Origin: Adhaeribacter rhizoryzae
Lineage (GTDB): Bacteria > Bacteroidota > Bacteroidia > Cytophagales > Hymenobacteraceae
DNA length: 64,000 nucleotides
NCBI RefSeq assembly: GCF_008629685.1
Contig: NZ_VWSF01000011.1
Location: 124,001-188,000, forward strand
Reading direction: 5' to 3'
Of the stretch, positions 54,901 to 62,719 are shown one piece after another (within the stretch, counting starts at the first letter, position 1; each line of letters opens with the position of its first letter). The notes beneath the pieces were generated by a model that saw nothing but the letters and a program-made list of their open reading frames with translations, ran no database searches and was not told where the DNA came from. The position numbers and the translations under genes were made by a program.

Positions 54901-55418
54901 AAGCGATTCTGAAGAAAGTAACCGGCCAGGAACCGAAAGCCAACTTTAAAATTATTTTGGCTAATAACCCCAAAGAAGCTACGGCCAACGGTGGCGTATT
55001 ATTCGATGGGTCGGCCGAGCACGGGGCTTACGATTATATCCAGGAAACCAAATTATTGGGCGGCACCGAGCCCCAGGATATCCGGGTTAATTTTACAACC
55101 GGCGAGCAGGTAGATGCCGCTGTGCGCGAATCGGTGCTGGCTAATTCCCAAGCATATTTGAACTTGGTTCTACAAGACCCGGAAGTGGTATCCTTGCTAC
55201 CGGATTTAGGCGTGCAGGTAGACATGAACTTTATGCGGGAATATTTGCGGCAGCAGATTTCCGACAGCCTTAGCATCGGCCTGAACCAACTACATAAACA
55301 CTTGCGCCAGGATGAAGTACTGCCCGAAACGCTGTTCTTCTACCCGTTAAAGCAAACATTATTTAATTTATCGAGAGAGTTGTATGAAAAGCATTATGCC
55401 CATAAAGCAACGGTTTAA
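51948..55418 (+). CDS. Large protein with a C-terminal actin/Hsp70-type ATPase core
   Basis: A 1156-residue cytoplasmic protein. Residues 1 to about 580 are beta-rich and match no family I know. From about 585 an actin/Hsp70/FtsA-type nucleotide-binding core is clear. Phosphate-1 loop is SVDFGTTNTHVAY (Asp590), phosphate-2 loop is IDIGGGTTDLLFL (Asp821), and the adenosine motif is FSGKGSLYVKLL (Gly962-Gly964). The spacing of about 230 and 140 residues between motifs fits that fold. It would bind ATP and could form filaments or act as a chaperone-like switch. The downstream gene overlaps its end by 35 bases, so they are coupled. Enterobacterial SrfB is a possible distant analogue. Confidence 0.78.
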   Translation: MPKVFRLHDKGKQQIEGWQQSSQITHIEINDITDPTGAKASKIVTSIPTPFARMHLFETAFDFVNADKGRHQQSLYHELVSHYWDLFELLFNYHHYQEAGKKISIRRWNIESELQILRTNPGTKLLGDTLRLFLNDGRFQGFADLYLIYYEYTRPNGETAERLIGGTSPFTLLFTTPAVQPLDIERPQARGHYFDKNIVLLHDRDRAFQEFVYSLFLTKPQLRQKNFSGSVFANLNLERFNALELRGDITPTSFASTYSTLADVQGNPVTIKDLVLPTRSNAIEISSDLFIRVSPTVSQPSVLPIVLKPNLKIEANYLNGQRWDAATAVPWVEHAPLENRILPGKKYKYPYLTIGDFLEEHLIEMPYEVNTDRFHTGQVTYSYGADTRLKHKFPYLLPIKRTFFDYFDVHDLYENLTFAIDINHIKVSLRIPVQGNDFITYERSYYTNPQNPKDQYGKEVPEKGAIIKAKIGLGFFPFYKMRSQPQHNDLYKVMLVDDDTAPSLVNKRYDLNFYVQNQLITPEGGSRSANKIQRTSKTMASAGSTYFEVRHTHFDYLELICPQGDNVKGLVVPKWTELDRGTQNFTFSVDFGTTNTHVAYNNQPGAHPKTFTIGLSDMQVVLLNSPSADANKTVYERYRAGFGELFPVLLIQNREFVPSFIGEQGSIFEFPIRTATCETPNFPNEPTQVLGNINIGFAINSEVSAVQQARYETNLKWSMELDTHGEDRIEAFFRELLWMMKHKVALNNGIIENTKLIWFRPLSFDMFSLNQFKSKWDEAYQQTFKTSQSTINITESVAPYYYLTATNQVVANRDENVVNIDIGGGTTDLLFLKGQQPAFSTSFRFAGDDLWSEGYNRMQGNGKQNGFLQSYRQESRAMPTSSQEQEARQAFELAMNNEQFHSADVVSLLFSYDDELRFSQHLLKSRQLRIIFYLHYTAIIYHIGQLIKHLGIDTPRYFCFSGKGSLYVKLLSGGANMMVVERLTKAILKKVTGQEPKANFKIILANNPKEATANGGVLFDGSAEHGAYDYIQETKLLGGTEPQDIRVNFTTGEQVDAAVRESVLANSQAYLNLVLQDPEVVSLLPDLGVQVDMNFMREYLRQQISDSLSIGLNQLHKHLRQDEVLPETLFFYPLKQTLFNLSRELYEKHYAHKATV

Positions 55419-56802
55419 AGCAAAGCTAAAAGTTAAAAGTAATTACGCGTCGGGTTTAAAGAGGCTTAAGCTGGTTGTATTTATAGGTTTATTCGTTGGA
55501 TTACAAAGCATAGCTTTGGCCCAGCAGCCGAACCAAATGGAGCAGGCCAAGCTGGATATCTGGACCGAAACCGCCTCTTTTGTTTACCGCGATGCCAAGT
55601 TAACCGAGCCGCAGAATATTAGTAATTCAACTACTTTAAAGCAGTTTGAAGAAGCTATCCGGCAGGAAGACAGCAAATCGCAGATTTATTCTAAGCTGTA
55701 TCGGCCCATAGAACAAACCGGTACTTACAAGCGCGGTAAAGATGCGAAAGCGCAGCTCGACTTATTAATTAAATCTATTAATGCAAAGCTTCGCGAAAAT
55801 GAGCAGCGCATGAAAGATATAAACCGGCGGCAACAGCTAAGCGATTTATATAAGCAATTACAGCAAATTGCCTCCGATTATGTAAATCCGCCGGCTGCGG
55901 TAGCCGGTGCCGGCCTGCCCGATGACCCTACCACCGGCGACGAAGCGTTTACCGCCCCGGATGCCACCGAAACCGATCCGGACACGGCGGTTGAAAGTGC
56001 CTTTGCCGAGAATCAATTGAGTTCTTTATCGAAAAAACAACCACAAGACCAAACTAAAACCACCAACTGGATGACGACTGCGGCCTTATTGTTAAGCATA
56101 CTAAGTTTAGGATTAATATATTTCCTGTATACCAAAATTAATGCGCTGAACAAGCGCATGGACCAACGCAAAAAAGATATTGATTATTTAACGCAACAGG
56201 CAAATGCCCCTGGCCGGAAAACAAACGGTGGCAACGGCCAACTCTCGCGCGAAGAAATAGAAAGCCTGGTGCAGAAGGCAGTTGCCCGCGAAACCGCCAA
56301 ACTGAAAAACGGTTCAACACCTGCAGCAGCTCCTAAAGCCGAGGTTCCGGTCCCTGCTCCGCCCAAAGAAGCGCCTAAACCAAAGGTAGAATTGCCTGCT
56401 GAATTAGAAGAAGCCTTGTTAAACCCGCCACCAGCACCAATTGCCGTTCAACCAGAACCCGCTCCTGCGCCAGCCCCGGATAAACCCCAAAGCAAATTTG
56501 CCCGGGTACCCGTAAACGGCGGCTTCCACGAGCAGGATTTACACCCGACGCAGCAGCACGACAGCATCTACGAAATCCGGGTAAGCCGTAAGGACCCCAG
56601 CAAAGCTGCCTTCCGGATTGTACCCAACTCGCCGGTACACCGTACCGCTATCGAGAGTGCTTATCTATCGCTGAAAGATGCTTGTACGTACCAGCTAAAC
56701 AACCAGCATGCAACCCGCATTATTACGGATGAGCCCGGCACCCTTACTTACCAGGATGGTTTTTGGCGTATTGATAAAAAGGCGAATATTCATTTCGAGT
56801 AA
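55384..56802 (+). CDS. Membrane-spanning coiled-coil protein of the cluster
   Basis: 472 residues. A signal peptide (LVVFIGLFVGLQSIALAQ, about 30-47) precedes a mainly helical periplasmic part (about 48-180, LRENEQRMKDINRRQQLSDL). An Asp/Thr/Pro-rich stretch and a second membrane helix follow (TAALLLSILSLGLIYFLYTK, about 231-251). A coiled coil and Pro/Ala-rich linker (to about 385) lead to a compact C-terminal domain (YEIRVSRKDPSKAAFRIVPN to the end), presumably cytoplasmic. No family recognised. The start lies inside the preceding gene; a second ATG at 55396 is also possible. Topology suits a link between the ATPase in the cytoplasm and the envelope. Confidence 0.7.
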   Translation: MKSIMPIKQRFKAKLKVKSNYASGLKRLKLVVFIGLFVGLQSIALAQQPNQMEQAKLDIWTETASFVYRDAKLTEPQNISNSTTLKQFEEAIRQEDSKSQIYSKLYRPIEQTGTYKRGKDAKAQLDLLIKSINAKLRENEQRMKDINRRQQLSDLYKQLQQIASDYVNPPAAVAGAGLPDDPTTGDEAFTAPDATETDPDTAVESAFAENQLSSLSKKQPQDQTKTTNWMTTAALLLSILSLGLIYFLYTKINALNKRMDQRKKDIDYLTQQANAPGRKTNGGNGQLSREEIESLVQKAVARETAKLKNGSTPAAAPKAEVPVPAPPKEAPKPKVELPAELEEALLNPPPAPIAVQPEPAPAPAPDKPQSKFARVPVNGGFHEQDLHPTQQHDSIYEIRVSRKDPSKAAFRIVPNSPVHRTAIESAYLSLKDACTYQLNNQHATRIITDEPGTLTYQDGFWRIDKKANIHFE

Positions 56803-56880
56803 AAGCTAACTTGCAAGTAGTTGATGGCTTTTTAGCTTAATTTACTTAATTTATTTGATAGCTGTTTCTCACTTTGTAGG

Positions 56881-56937
56881 TGTCATTCAGGAAGAAACTA
56901 TTTAGCAGGTAGCAGTAATGGTTCTTCCCGAATGACA
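56881..56937 (+). repeat. 57-base palindromic repeat C, copy 1
   Basis: A TGTCATTCAGGAAGAAACTA arm and a complementary arm ending CCCGAATGACA, with TTTAGCAGGTAGC in the middle. It is the least perfect of three copies. It lies in the 360-base gap (56803-57162) between two cluster genes, which otherwise contains nothing I recognise. Confidence 0.85.
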
Positions 56938-57162
56938 TTTTATTATTTCAGCGACTTGAAATTTAAAAGGTAAATTTTTCCAGAGAGTAAATCCATTATT
57001 TGGGTAATTATCAATCCTATAAAAAATAGTACCTTACATTTGCATTCCAACCTTATAGCAGTTTTAGGGTAGCAACAGGATAAAAAACAGCTAAATAGTT
57101 TCCTGCTGAATAACAAAGGAGGAATACTTATAACAAAAGTAAAATTCGACCTTAAACTAAAC

Positions 57163-58881
57163 ATGTTTGAAGTAATATTAGAGATATTCGTAATCATCGG
57201 GATTGTACTCCTGCAAGGCTTTATCTTTCTCCAGAACCGTGGAAAGATAGCCCGGCTGGCGGAGTTATTCCCGTCAAAAAACCGGTTGCGAATTGCCAAA
57301 GAATACGTAGATGCGAGCGGCAAAACGCCCAACGAAGCCCGTAATAGTTTACAGCCGGCTGCTGCCGAAAAGCTAGCCTTACTGGAACAAGGCAAAAAAT
57401 TTCTATTTCTGAGCAAGCCTTCGGAACTGCACCAGGTTATAAACCTGAATAACCGCGGCGAAGCAATAGAAATGAAGAAAACCGTTTACGATGGTTTTAC
57501 TTCAACCTCCGAAACTTACCAGATGCCGTACCTGCGGCTGCTAAATATTGCCCAGAACACCGATACCCAAATAGTAGGATTGGAAACTGCCGGAAATAAT
57601 GTTCCGCCGGCATCAACCACCACTGCACCGGAAGTAGAAATTGACATTATCGCCGCCGACCGGCCTTCTTCGGCTTTTGCCGAAATTATTCAGGATACAA
57701 ACGATTATTTACGGCACAACAAAGGCGCAGCCGCCGATTTTAATATTTTAAAAGATATTGCGGAACGGCAATCGGAAGTGCTAGAAAGTGAAATACAAGC
57801 TACGGTGGCTACGCCGCTTTACATTGGTTTGCTGGGTACTTTTTTGGGTGTAATCCTGGGCTTATCAGGCATTATTTTCGGCGAAGGTGTCAGCAACGAA
57901 TCCATCCAGACTTTTATAACGGGTGTGGTGGTGGCCATGGTGGGCAGCTTTGCCGGTTTGCTTTTTACTTTATGGGGCAACAACCTGTTTAAAAATGCCC
58001 GCTCCGAACGCGACCGTCTAAAAAACAATTACTACACCTTTTTGCAGGCGCGCTTGCTGCCCAAATTGCACTCCGATATGGCTACCAGTTTAGGTAACCT
58101 AAAATCGGTGCTGGATGCGTTTAACAAAGATTTTTTTGATAAGGTAGCCGATTTTAAACCCATTATTGCCGGCATAACCGAAAATATTAAGGTACAGCGC
58201 GATTTCCTGGTGAAGATGGAAGAAGTAGGCTACACCGAAATCGCCAACGCCAGTGTGCAGGTGTTCGATAAGGTTACCCGGAGTACCGAGGAATTTCAGA
58301 AGTTTTTAGGTTACCAGATTTCGCTGAATAAATCACTGGAAATGGGCGACCAGACGGTAAGCAAAATTCATGGTTTACTCGATCGCATGAGCAGCTTTGA
58401 GAAAGGCATTAACAACCTGGGGCAACATATTGGTCAGCACGACAACCTGATTCAGAAGCAGCTCGACTTTTTCAGCAAGCACGAGCGCGAAATGGAAGAT
58501 ATTTCGGCCAAGATTGAGCAGTTTTACGACCAGTCGGCGGGCCGCTTAACCGAACTCATGGACGCCCGGATGAAATATTTAGAGCAAGATGCTCAAAATG
58601 CTTACGAACGCTGGGCCAACCATTTCGAGCACCTGAACCGCGATAATATTTACGAGCGCATTGTTAATTACCTGGAGCCTTTTGGGCAACTCCATCGCCA
58701 GCAGGAAACCATGCGCCAGGAACTGAACCAAACGCAACGCACCCTGCTCGAAAAAATAGACCGCGACAACGAAACCCAAACCCGCTTGTTAAGGCAAATG
58801 GAAATAATGAACCACAACCTTGATAAACTAACCCAACCCGGCATGTTTAAGAAAATGATGAACCGGATGATAGGAAAGTAG
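57163..58881 (+). CDS. MotA/TolQ/ExbB-like channel subunit with long coiled-coil tail (ZorA-like)
   Basis: A 572-residue inner-membrane protein. One N-terminal helix (VILEIFVIIGIVLLQGFIFL) and a cytoplasmic region of about 190 residues come first. The MotA/TolQ helix pair follows: TPLYIGLLGTFLGVILGLSG at 217-239 and TGVVVAMVGSFAGLLFTLWG at about 253-273. Then comes a tail of nearly 300 residues, mostly heptad helices, including FSKHEREMEDISAKIEQFYD. This three-helix plus long-tail plan is that of ZorA of the Zorya defence system, where a pentamer surrounds a ZorB dimer. It also fits less-studied MotA paralogues. The ZorB-like partner follows after repeat C2. Confidence 0.85.
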   Translation: MFEVILEIFVIIGIVLLQGFIFLQNRGKIARLAELFPSKNRLRIAKEYVDASGKTPNEARNSLQPAAAEKLALLEQGKKFLFLSKPSELHQVINLNNRGEAIEMKKTVYDGFTSTSETYQMPYLRLLNIAQNTDTQIVGLETAGNNVPPASTTTAPEVEIDIIAADRPSSAFAEIIQDTNDYLRHNKGAAADFNILKDIAERQSEVLESEIQATVATPLYIGLLGTFLGVILGLSGIIFGEGVSNESIQTFITGVVVAMVGSFAGLLFTLWGNNLFKNARSERDRLKNNYYTFLQARLLPKLHSDMATSLGNLKSVLDAFNKDFFDKVADFKPIIAGITENIKVQRDFLVKMEEVGYTEIANASVQVFDKVTRSTEEFQKFLGYQISLNKSLEMGDQTVSKIHGLLDRMSSFEKGINNLGQHIGQHDNLIQKQLDFFSKHEREMEDISAKIEQFYDQSAGRLTELMDARMKYLEQDAQNAYERWANHFEHLNRDNIYERIVNYLEPFGQLHRQQETMRQELNQTQRTLLEKIDRDNETQTRLLRQMEIMNHNLDKLTQPGMFKKMMNRMIGK

Positions 58882-59015
58882 TTATTCGTTGGTCGTTATC
58901 CGTTATTCGGCTTTCTTTAGTTGGTGTATCAGTACTTAAATTAATTTGGTTTATTAAAAATTGATATTACGCACTTTCTGCCTGTTTACTTTTTTAAGCC
59001 TATGGAGTCCATCCC

Positions 59016-59072
59016 TGTCATTCAGGAGGAAACTATTTAGCAGGTAGCCAAATAGGTTCCTCCTGAATGACA
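59016..59072 (+). repeat. 57-base palindromic repeat C, copy 2
   Basis: TGTCATTCAGGAGGAAACTA pairs with TAGGTTCCTCCTGAATGACA. The arms of about 20 bases are nearly perfect around TTTAGCAGGTAGCCAAA. It lies in the 336-base gap between the MotA-like and MotB-like genes, which holds no other feature I can support. Confidence 0.9.
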
Positions 59073-59217
59073 CGAGTGAATTACTTGAACCTCAATTATT
59101 ATAGTTATTGTATAACATCTGTTCGAAAGAAATAATCAGATAAATCAGATTGAAATTAATTTATCATACAACTCTCACCATGAGTTAATCTGCTGTGCAG
59201 GTATTAAATATTAAATT

Positions 59218-59868
59218 TTGAAACAAGATAATAAAGACTTTTTCTGGCCCAGTTACGTCGACCTCATGACGGCATTGTTTATTGTGATGCTGGTGTTGTT
59301 TGTGCTGAGTTATAAATTATTTCAGGATAAGCAGAGCGAGTTGCTGGTGCAGGTAGCGCAACTCCGCAAAATTCAGGAGATAGAACTGGCGTTGAAAGGC
59401 CTGGAAGGCAAATATTTCCGCTTCGATCCGGTAAATAAACGCCACGAACTGAAAGTGGATATAACTTTTGACAAAGACAGTTGGGTAATTAAGGAAAAAG
59501 ATAAAGAAGTACTATACCAGGCCGGCTTAACCTTAAAAAAAATAATTGAAGATATTAAAGAAGATCAGGGCGTAAAGTACCTGGTTATTATTGAAGGCAT
59601 GGCTGCTCGCGATCCATATAACCCCAGGTTTCACGTGGATAAACGCGATTACGGCTATCAGCTAAGCTATAACCGGGCGCTGGCTTTGCTTAATTTCTGG
59701 CAGGCCCGCAATATTCAGTTTAACCCCAATCGGTTTGAAATAATTATTGCCGGTAGTGGTTTTTACGGCACCGGGCGCTATACCGGTAAGCGCGAATACA
59801 GCAACAAACGCTTCCTGATACAGGTAATCCCGAAAATTGGGAAGATTGAAAAGACAGAACAATCCTGA
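59218..59868 (+). CDS. MotB/ZorB-like protein with OmpA-type domain
   Basis: A 216-residue stator-type protein. The short cytoplasmic start is followed by one helix (YVDLMTALFIVMLVLFVLSY). Asp15 at its N-terminal end is where MotB, ExbD and ZorB carry the proton-binding Asp. The periplasmic OmpA/MotB peptidoglycan-binding domain runs from about 85 to 210, with ITFDKDSWVI, YLVIIEGMAA, YQLSYNRALALLNFW and NKRFLIQVIPK. An in-frame TAA lies two codons before the TTG at 59218. The next ATG lies after the channel Asp, so TTG (or the adjacent ATT) must be the start. Converges on the potassium-uptake genes. Confidence 0.85.
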   Translation: MKQDNKDFFWPSYVDLMTALFIVMLVLFVLSYKLFQDKQSELLVQVAQLRKIQEIELALKGLEGKYFRFDPVNKRHELKVDITFDKDSWVIKEKDKEVLYQAGLTLKKIIEDIKEDQGVKYLVIIEGMAARDPYNPRFHVDKRDYGYQLSYNRALALLNFWQARNIQFNPNRFEIIIAGSGFYGTGRYTGKREYSNKRFLIQVIPKIGKIEKTEQS

Positions 59869-59899
59869 AAACGAGGAACTGGGGTAAATAGAAAAAATA

Positions 59900-60583
59900 T
59901 TAATCGGCGTGCAGTAGCCGCTCAATATCTTTTATCCGGCCAAATAAAACCAGAATATCGTTTTGCTCGAAACGGGTTTCGGCAGTTACTACACCCAGTA
60001 CCCGGCGTTGTACACTTCTGTTCCACAGTTTTATGCTGTTATCGGCCCGCAATATGGTTAGTACGTTTACCTTATAGTCGTTCCGGATGTTAGATTCTAT
60101 AACTGTTTGCCCTATATAACGGTCCGGCACAGTAGCCTCTATAATATTGTAATCTTCGCCTAAATCAAACGAATCTATTACGCCGCGCATTTCCAGGCGT
60201 TTGGCCAGGCGCTCGGCAGCTTCCTGCTCCGGCCGTACAATCTGGTCGATGCCTATGGCTTCGAGTACTTTCTGGTGAATAGGCGAAATAGCCCGCCCAA
60301 TAATGCGCTTTACGTTAAGTTGTTTAAACAAGGCCGTAGCCATTACTGATGCACCAAAGTCTTCGCCAATACCTATTACCACAATATCAGTTTCTTTCAG
60401 CGGTAACGTGTAAAGGGCTTGCTGGTCGGTGGCATCGAGGCAAATGGTATGGGTTATCTGGTTTTTGAAATTATCTACTTTCTCCAGGCTTTTATCAATG
60501 GCAATTACTTCGTGCCCCATATCGGTAAGCTGCATGCTCAGGGTTGCCCCAAAATTACCTAAACCCACAATTATGTACTTCAT
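59900..60583 (-). CDS. Potassium uptake regulatory subunit, TrkA/KtrA family
   Basis: A 227-residue cytoplasmic RCK protein gating the adjacent TrkH-type channel. The N-terminal Rossmann domain (YIIVGLGNFGATLSMQL, GHEVIAIDKS) binds NAD(H) or ATP/ADP; GIGEDFGASVMATALFKQL is typical of KtrA. The C-terminal TrkA_C domain spans about 140-227. One RCK unit matches KtrA rather than the duplicated TrkA. It starts 14 bases after the TrkH stop, so both form one operon. Confidence 0.93.
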   Translation of the reverse strand: MKYIIVGLGNFGATLSMQLTDMGHEVIAIDKSLEKVDNFKNQITHTICLDATDQQALYTLPLKETDIVVIGIGEDFGASVMATALFKQLNVKRIIGRAISPIHQKVLEAIGIDQIVRPEQEAAERLAKRLEMRGVIDSFDLGEDYNIIEATVPDRYIGQTVIESNIRNDYKVNVLTILRADNSIKLWNRSVQRRVLGVVTAETRFEQNDILVLFGRIKDIERLLHAD

Positions 60584-60597
60584 GGCGGTGCTTTGTA

Positions 60598-62421
60598 TTA
60601 GCTGATAATAATATTTTCGCTGGGATAACGGTAGTGCATGGCTATATCGCGGTTAATAAAGCTTAATACAAACGTAATAAGGCCCACCCGCCCCAGAAAC
60701 ATGGTAAGCATAATAATAACTTTGCTGCCATCATTTAATTGCGGCGTTAGGCCAAGGCTTAACCCTACCGTAGCAAATGCCGAGAAAACTTCGAATATTA
60801 CCGCTTTTAAATCATGGCGGGCATCCAAAAGGGTTACCAGAAAAATATTCAGCCCGATAATCATAAAAGATAGAAATATTACCGCAAAAGCTCTTTTAAC
60901 CGATTCGTTCGGAATTTCCCGGTTCATTACTTCTAAGCGGTCGCGGCCTTTGCCAATACTAATAATATTTAAAAAAGCGACCGCAAGGGTAGTGGTTTTA
61001 ATACCGCCACCCGTAGAAGCCGGCGAAGCGCCAATCCACATGAGGAGTAAATAAACTAAAATGGTGGGCGTAGTAAGCGTAGCCATGTTTACGGTATTAA
61101 AACCCGCCGAGCGCGGCGTAACCGACCCAAAAAAGGAAACTACCACTTTACCGTACCAGGAGTGCTCCTGCAAGGCATGCCAATATTCTAGTAAACCAAA
61201 CAAAATAGTACCTAATATTAGCAGAATGGTGGTGGTTATAAGTACTAATTTGGAGTTGATGTTTAAGAGCCGGGGCTTATGTTTATAAGCATGCGACTTA
61301 AAAAAAGAATAAAATACTTTTAATATTTCCTGCTTTAAATATTTATAAATATTAAACATGATAGGAAAACCCAAGCCGCCCAAAATAATTAGCCAGGCCA
61401 GTGTTAGCTGTAAATTATAATTATAGCGTATTCTTATGTCGTAAAGACCATGGCTAAGCGTAGAAAAACCACCATTGCAAAAAGCCGAAATTGCATGGAA
61501 AACCGCAAAAGCCCATTGCTCTTCGGGTTGGTTATAAAAAAGCTGGTTATCCATGCTTAAATAAATGAGTAATGCGCCAATAGCTTCTATGCCAAGCGTA
61601 ATGCCCACAATTTTAACAATCGTCCGGAAAGTCTGGCCCAGATGCTCTTCGTTTACCATGCTTTGCAAAAACAACTGGTTTTTAAAAGTGCTGGTTCTCT
61701 GGAATAATAACGCTACAAAACTGGTAAACGTCATAATGCCTAATCCGCCTAACTGCACCAGCAGGATAATTATTTTTTTACCGAAAGGCGTAAAAGTAGT
61801 AGCTGTATCTACTACTGTTAAACCCGTAATGCAAACGGCACTGGTAGCGGTAAAAAAAGCATCTAAAACAGAAATATTGTGGTGCGTTGACTGCGGCAAT
61901 AGCAACAAACCAGCGCCGGCAAAAATTAAAAACAAAAAGCTGTAAATAAAGAGCAGGGCCGGATTAAAGTTAAACCGGGAAAGCCGGAAATTTACCCGGG
62001 ATAACTGTACCAGAAAAATGTAAATAAAAACCAAGTGGGTAAAAGCCCGGCGGTCGAAAAAATTAACCCAGCCCAGGTTGCCGAAATGCGTATCGCGCAT
62101 AAAAAAGCGCAGGCACAGGGCCACAAAAAAGAACAAAAGCAGAATAATTTCTAAGGTGCGTTTGCGGGTAATATTCTGGGGGTTAAACAAAGCCAGAAAC
62201 CGCATACCCAGCACCACAAAAAAAGTAACGAGCAAATAAGAATTAGCTTTATGAATAGCTCTTTCGGTTTCGGCGGTGTAAGTAAACCCAATATTATAAA
62301 GCATCAGCAGCATGGCTACCAGGCTCAGAAACAAGGTAATTTGCTCCACTACCTTTAAAGCCTGCTTCCGCCACCGCGAAAAATAATTAAGCTTTATCCT
62401 GATTCGTTGAATCAAATTCAT
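60598..62421 (-). CDS. Potassium uptake channel subunit, TrkH/KtrB family
   Basis: A 607-residue inner-membrane protein that conducts K+ with Na+ or H+ coupling. Four selectivity-filter repeats are visible, each with the key glycine: SAVCITGLTVVD, SAFCNGGFSTLS, TPRSAGFNTVNM and SAFATVGLSLGL. About 160 extra N-terminal residues with additional hydrophobic helices precede the core (LSLVAMLLMLYNIGFTYTAE), a known extension in Bacteroidota members. The first gene of an operon with the TrkA-type subunit. Confidence 0.94.
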   Translation of the reverse strand: MNLIQRIRIKLNYFSRWRKQALKVVEQITLFLSLVAMLLMLYNIGFTYTAETERAIHKANSYLLVTFFVVLGMRFLALFNPQNITRKRTLEIILLLFFFVALCLRFFMRDTHFGNLGWVNFFDRRAFTHLVFIYIFLVQLSRVNFRLSRFNFNPALLFIYSFLFLIFAGAGLLLLPQSTHHNISVLDAFFTATSAVCITGLTVVDTATTFTPFGKKIIILLVQLGGLGIMTFTSFVALLFQRTSTFKNQLFLQSMVNEEHLGQTFRTIVKIVGITLGIEAIGALLIYLSMDNQLFYNQPEEQWAFAVFHAISAFCNGGFSTLSHGLYDIRIRYNYNLQLTLAWLIILGGLGFPIMFNIYKYLKQEILKVFYSFFKSHAYKHKPRLLNINSKLVLITTTILLILGTILFGLLEYWHALQEHSWYGKVVVSFFGSVTPRSAGFNTVNMATLTTPTILVYLLLMWIGASPASTGGGIKTTTLAVAFLNIISIGKGRDRLEVMNREIPNESVKRAFAVIFLSFMIIGLNIFLVTLLDARHDLKAVIFEVFSAFATVGLSLGLTPQLNDGSKVIIMLTMFLGRVGLITFVLSFINRDIAMHYRYPSENIIIS

Positions 62422-62567
62422 GCTTTAAAGGTAATAATTTAAGCTTATGCCAAACCGGTTTACGGCTGCAGGCATGCCAGCAATATTCTTGGCTTACCAA
62501 TTATATTTTATCGGCATTAAAGTTAAACTAAGATGAGAACAGTCTGTAAGCCTAAGTAATCCAAAAT

Positions 62568-62624
62568 TGTCATTCAGGAGGAACCTATTTAGCAGGCAAC
62601 CAAATAGGTTCCTCCTGAATGACA
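62568..62624 (+). repeat. 57-base palindromic repeat C, copy 3
   Basis: TGTCATTCAGGAGGAACCTA and TAGGTTCCTCCTGAATGACA are perfect 20-base arms around a 17-base centre containing TTTAGCAGGCAACC. It lies in the 298-base gap between trkH and the receptor gene, and has the same orientation as the other two copies. Confidence 0.9.
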
Positions 62625-62719
62625 GAGATGAGTTACTTAAACTTTCATTTTTAATATTTGCTTAATCTCAAATATTTATTCTTACGGATTAAGCTTTGGG
62701 AAAAATTGAGATTACTACG

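Noticed and set aside
57163-59868. Calling the pair a complete Zorya defence system
   Set aside because: No ZorC, ZorD or ZorE homologue is visible. Only the motor half resembles Zorya.
56881-62624. Repeat C copies as insertion-sequence ends
   Set aside because: All three have the same orientation, each is a self-contained palindrome, and no transposase lies between them.
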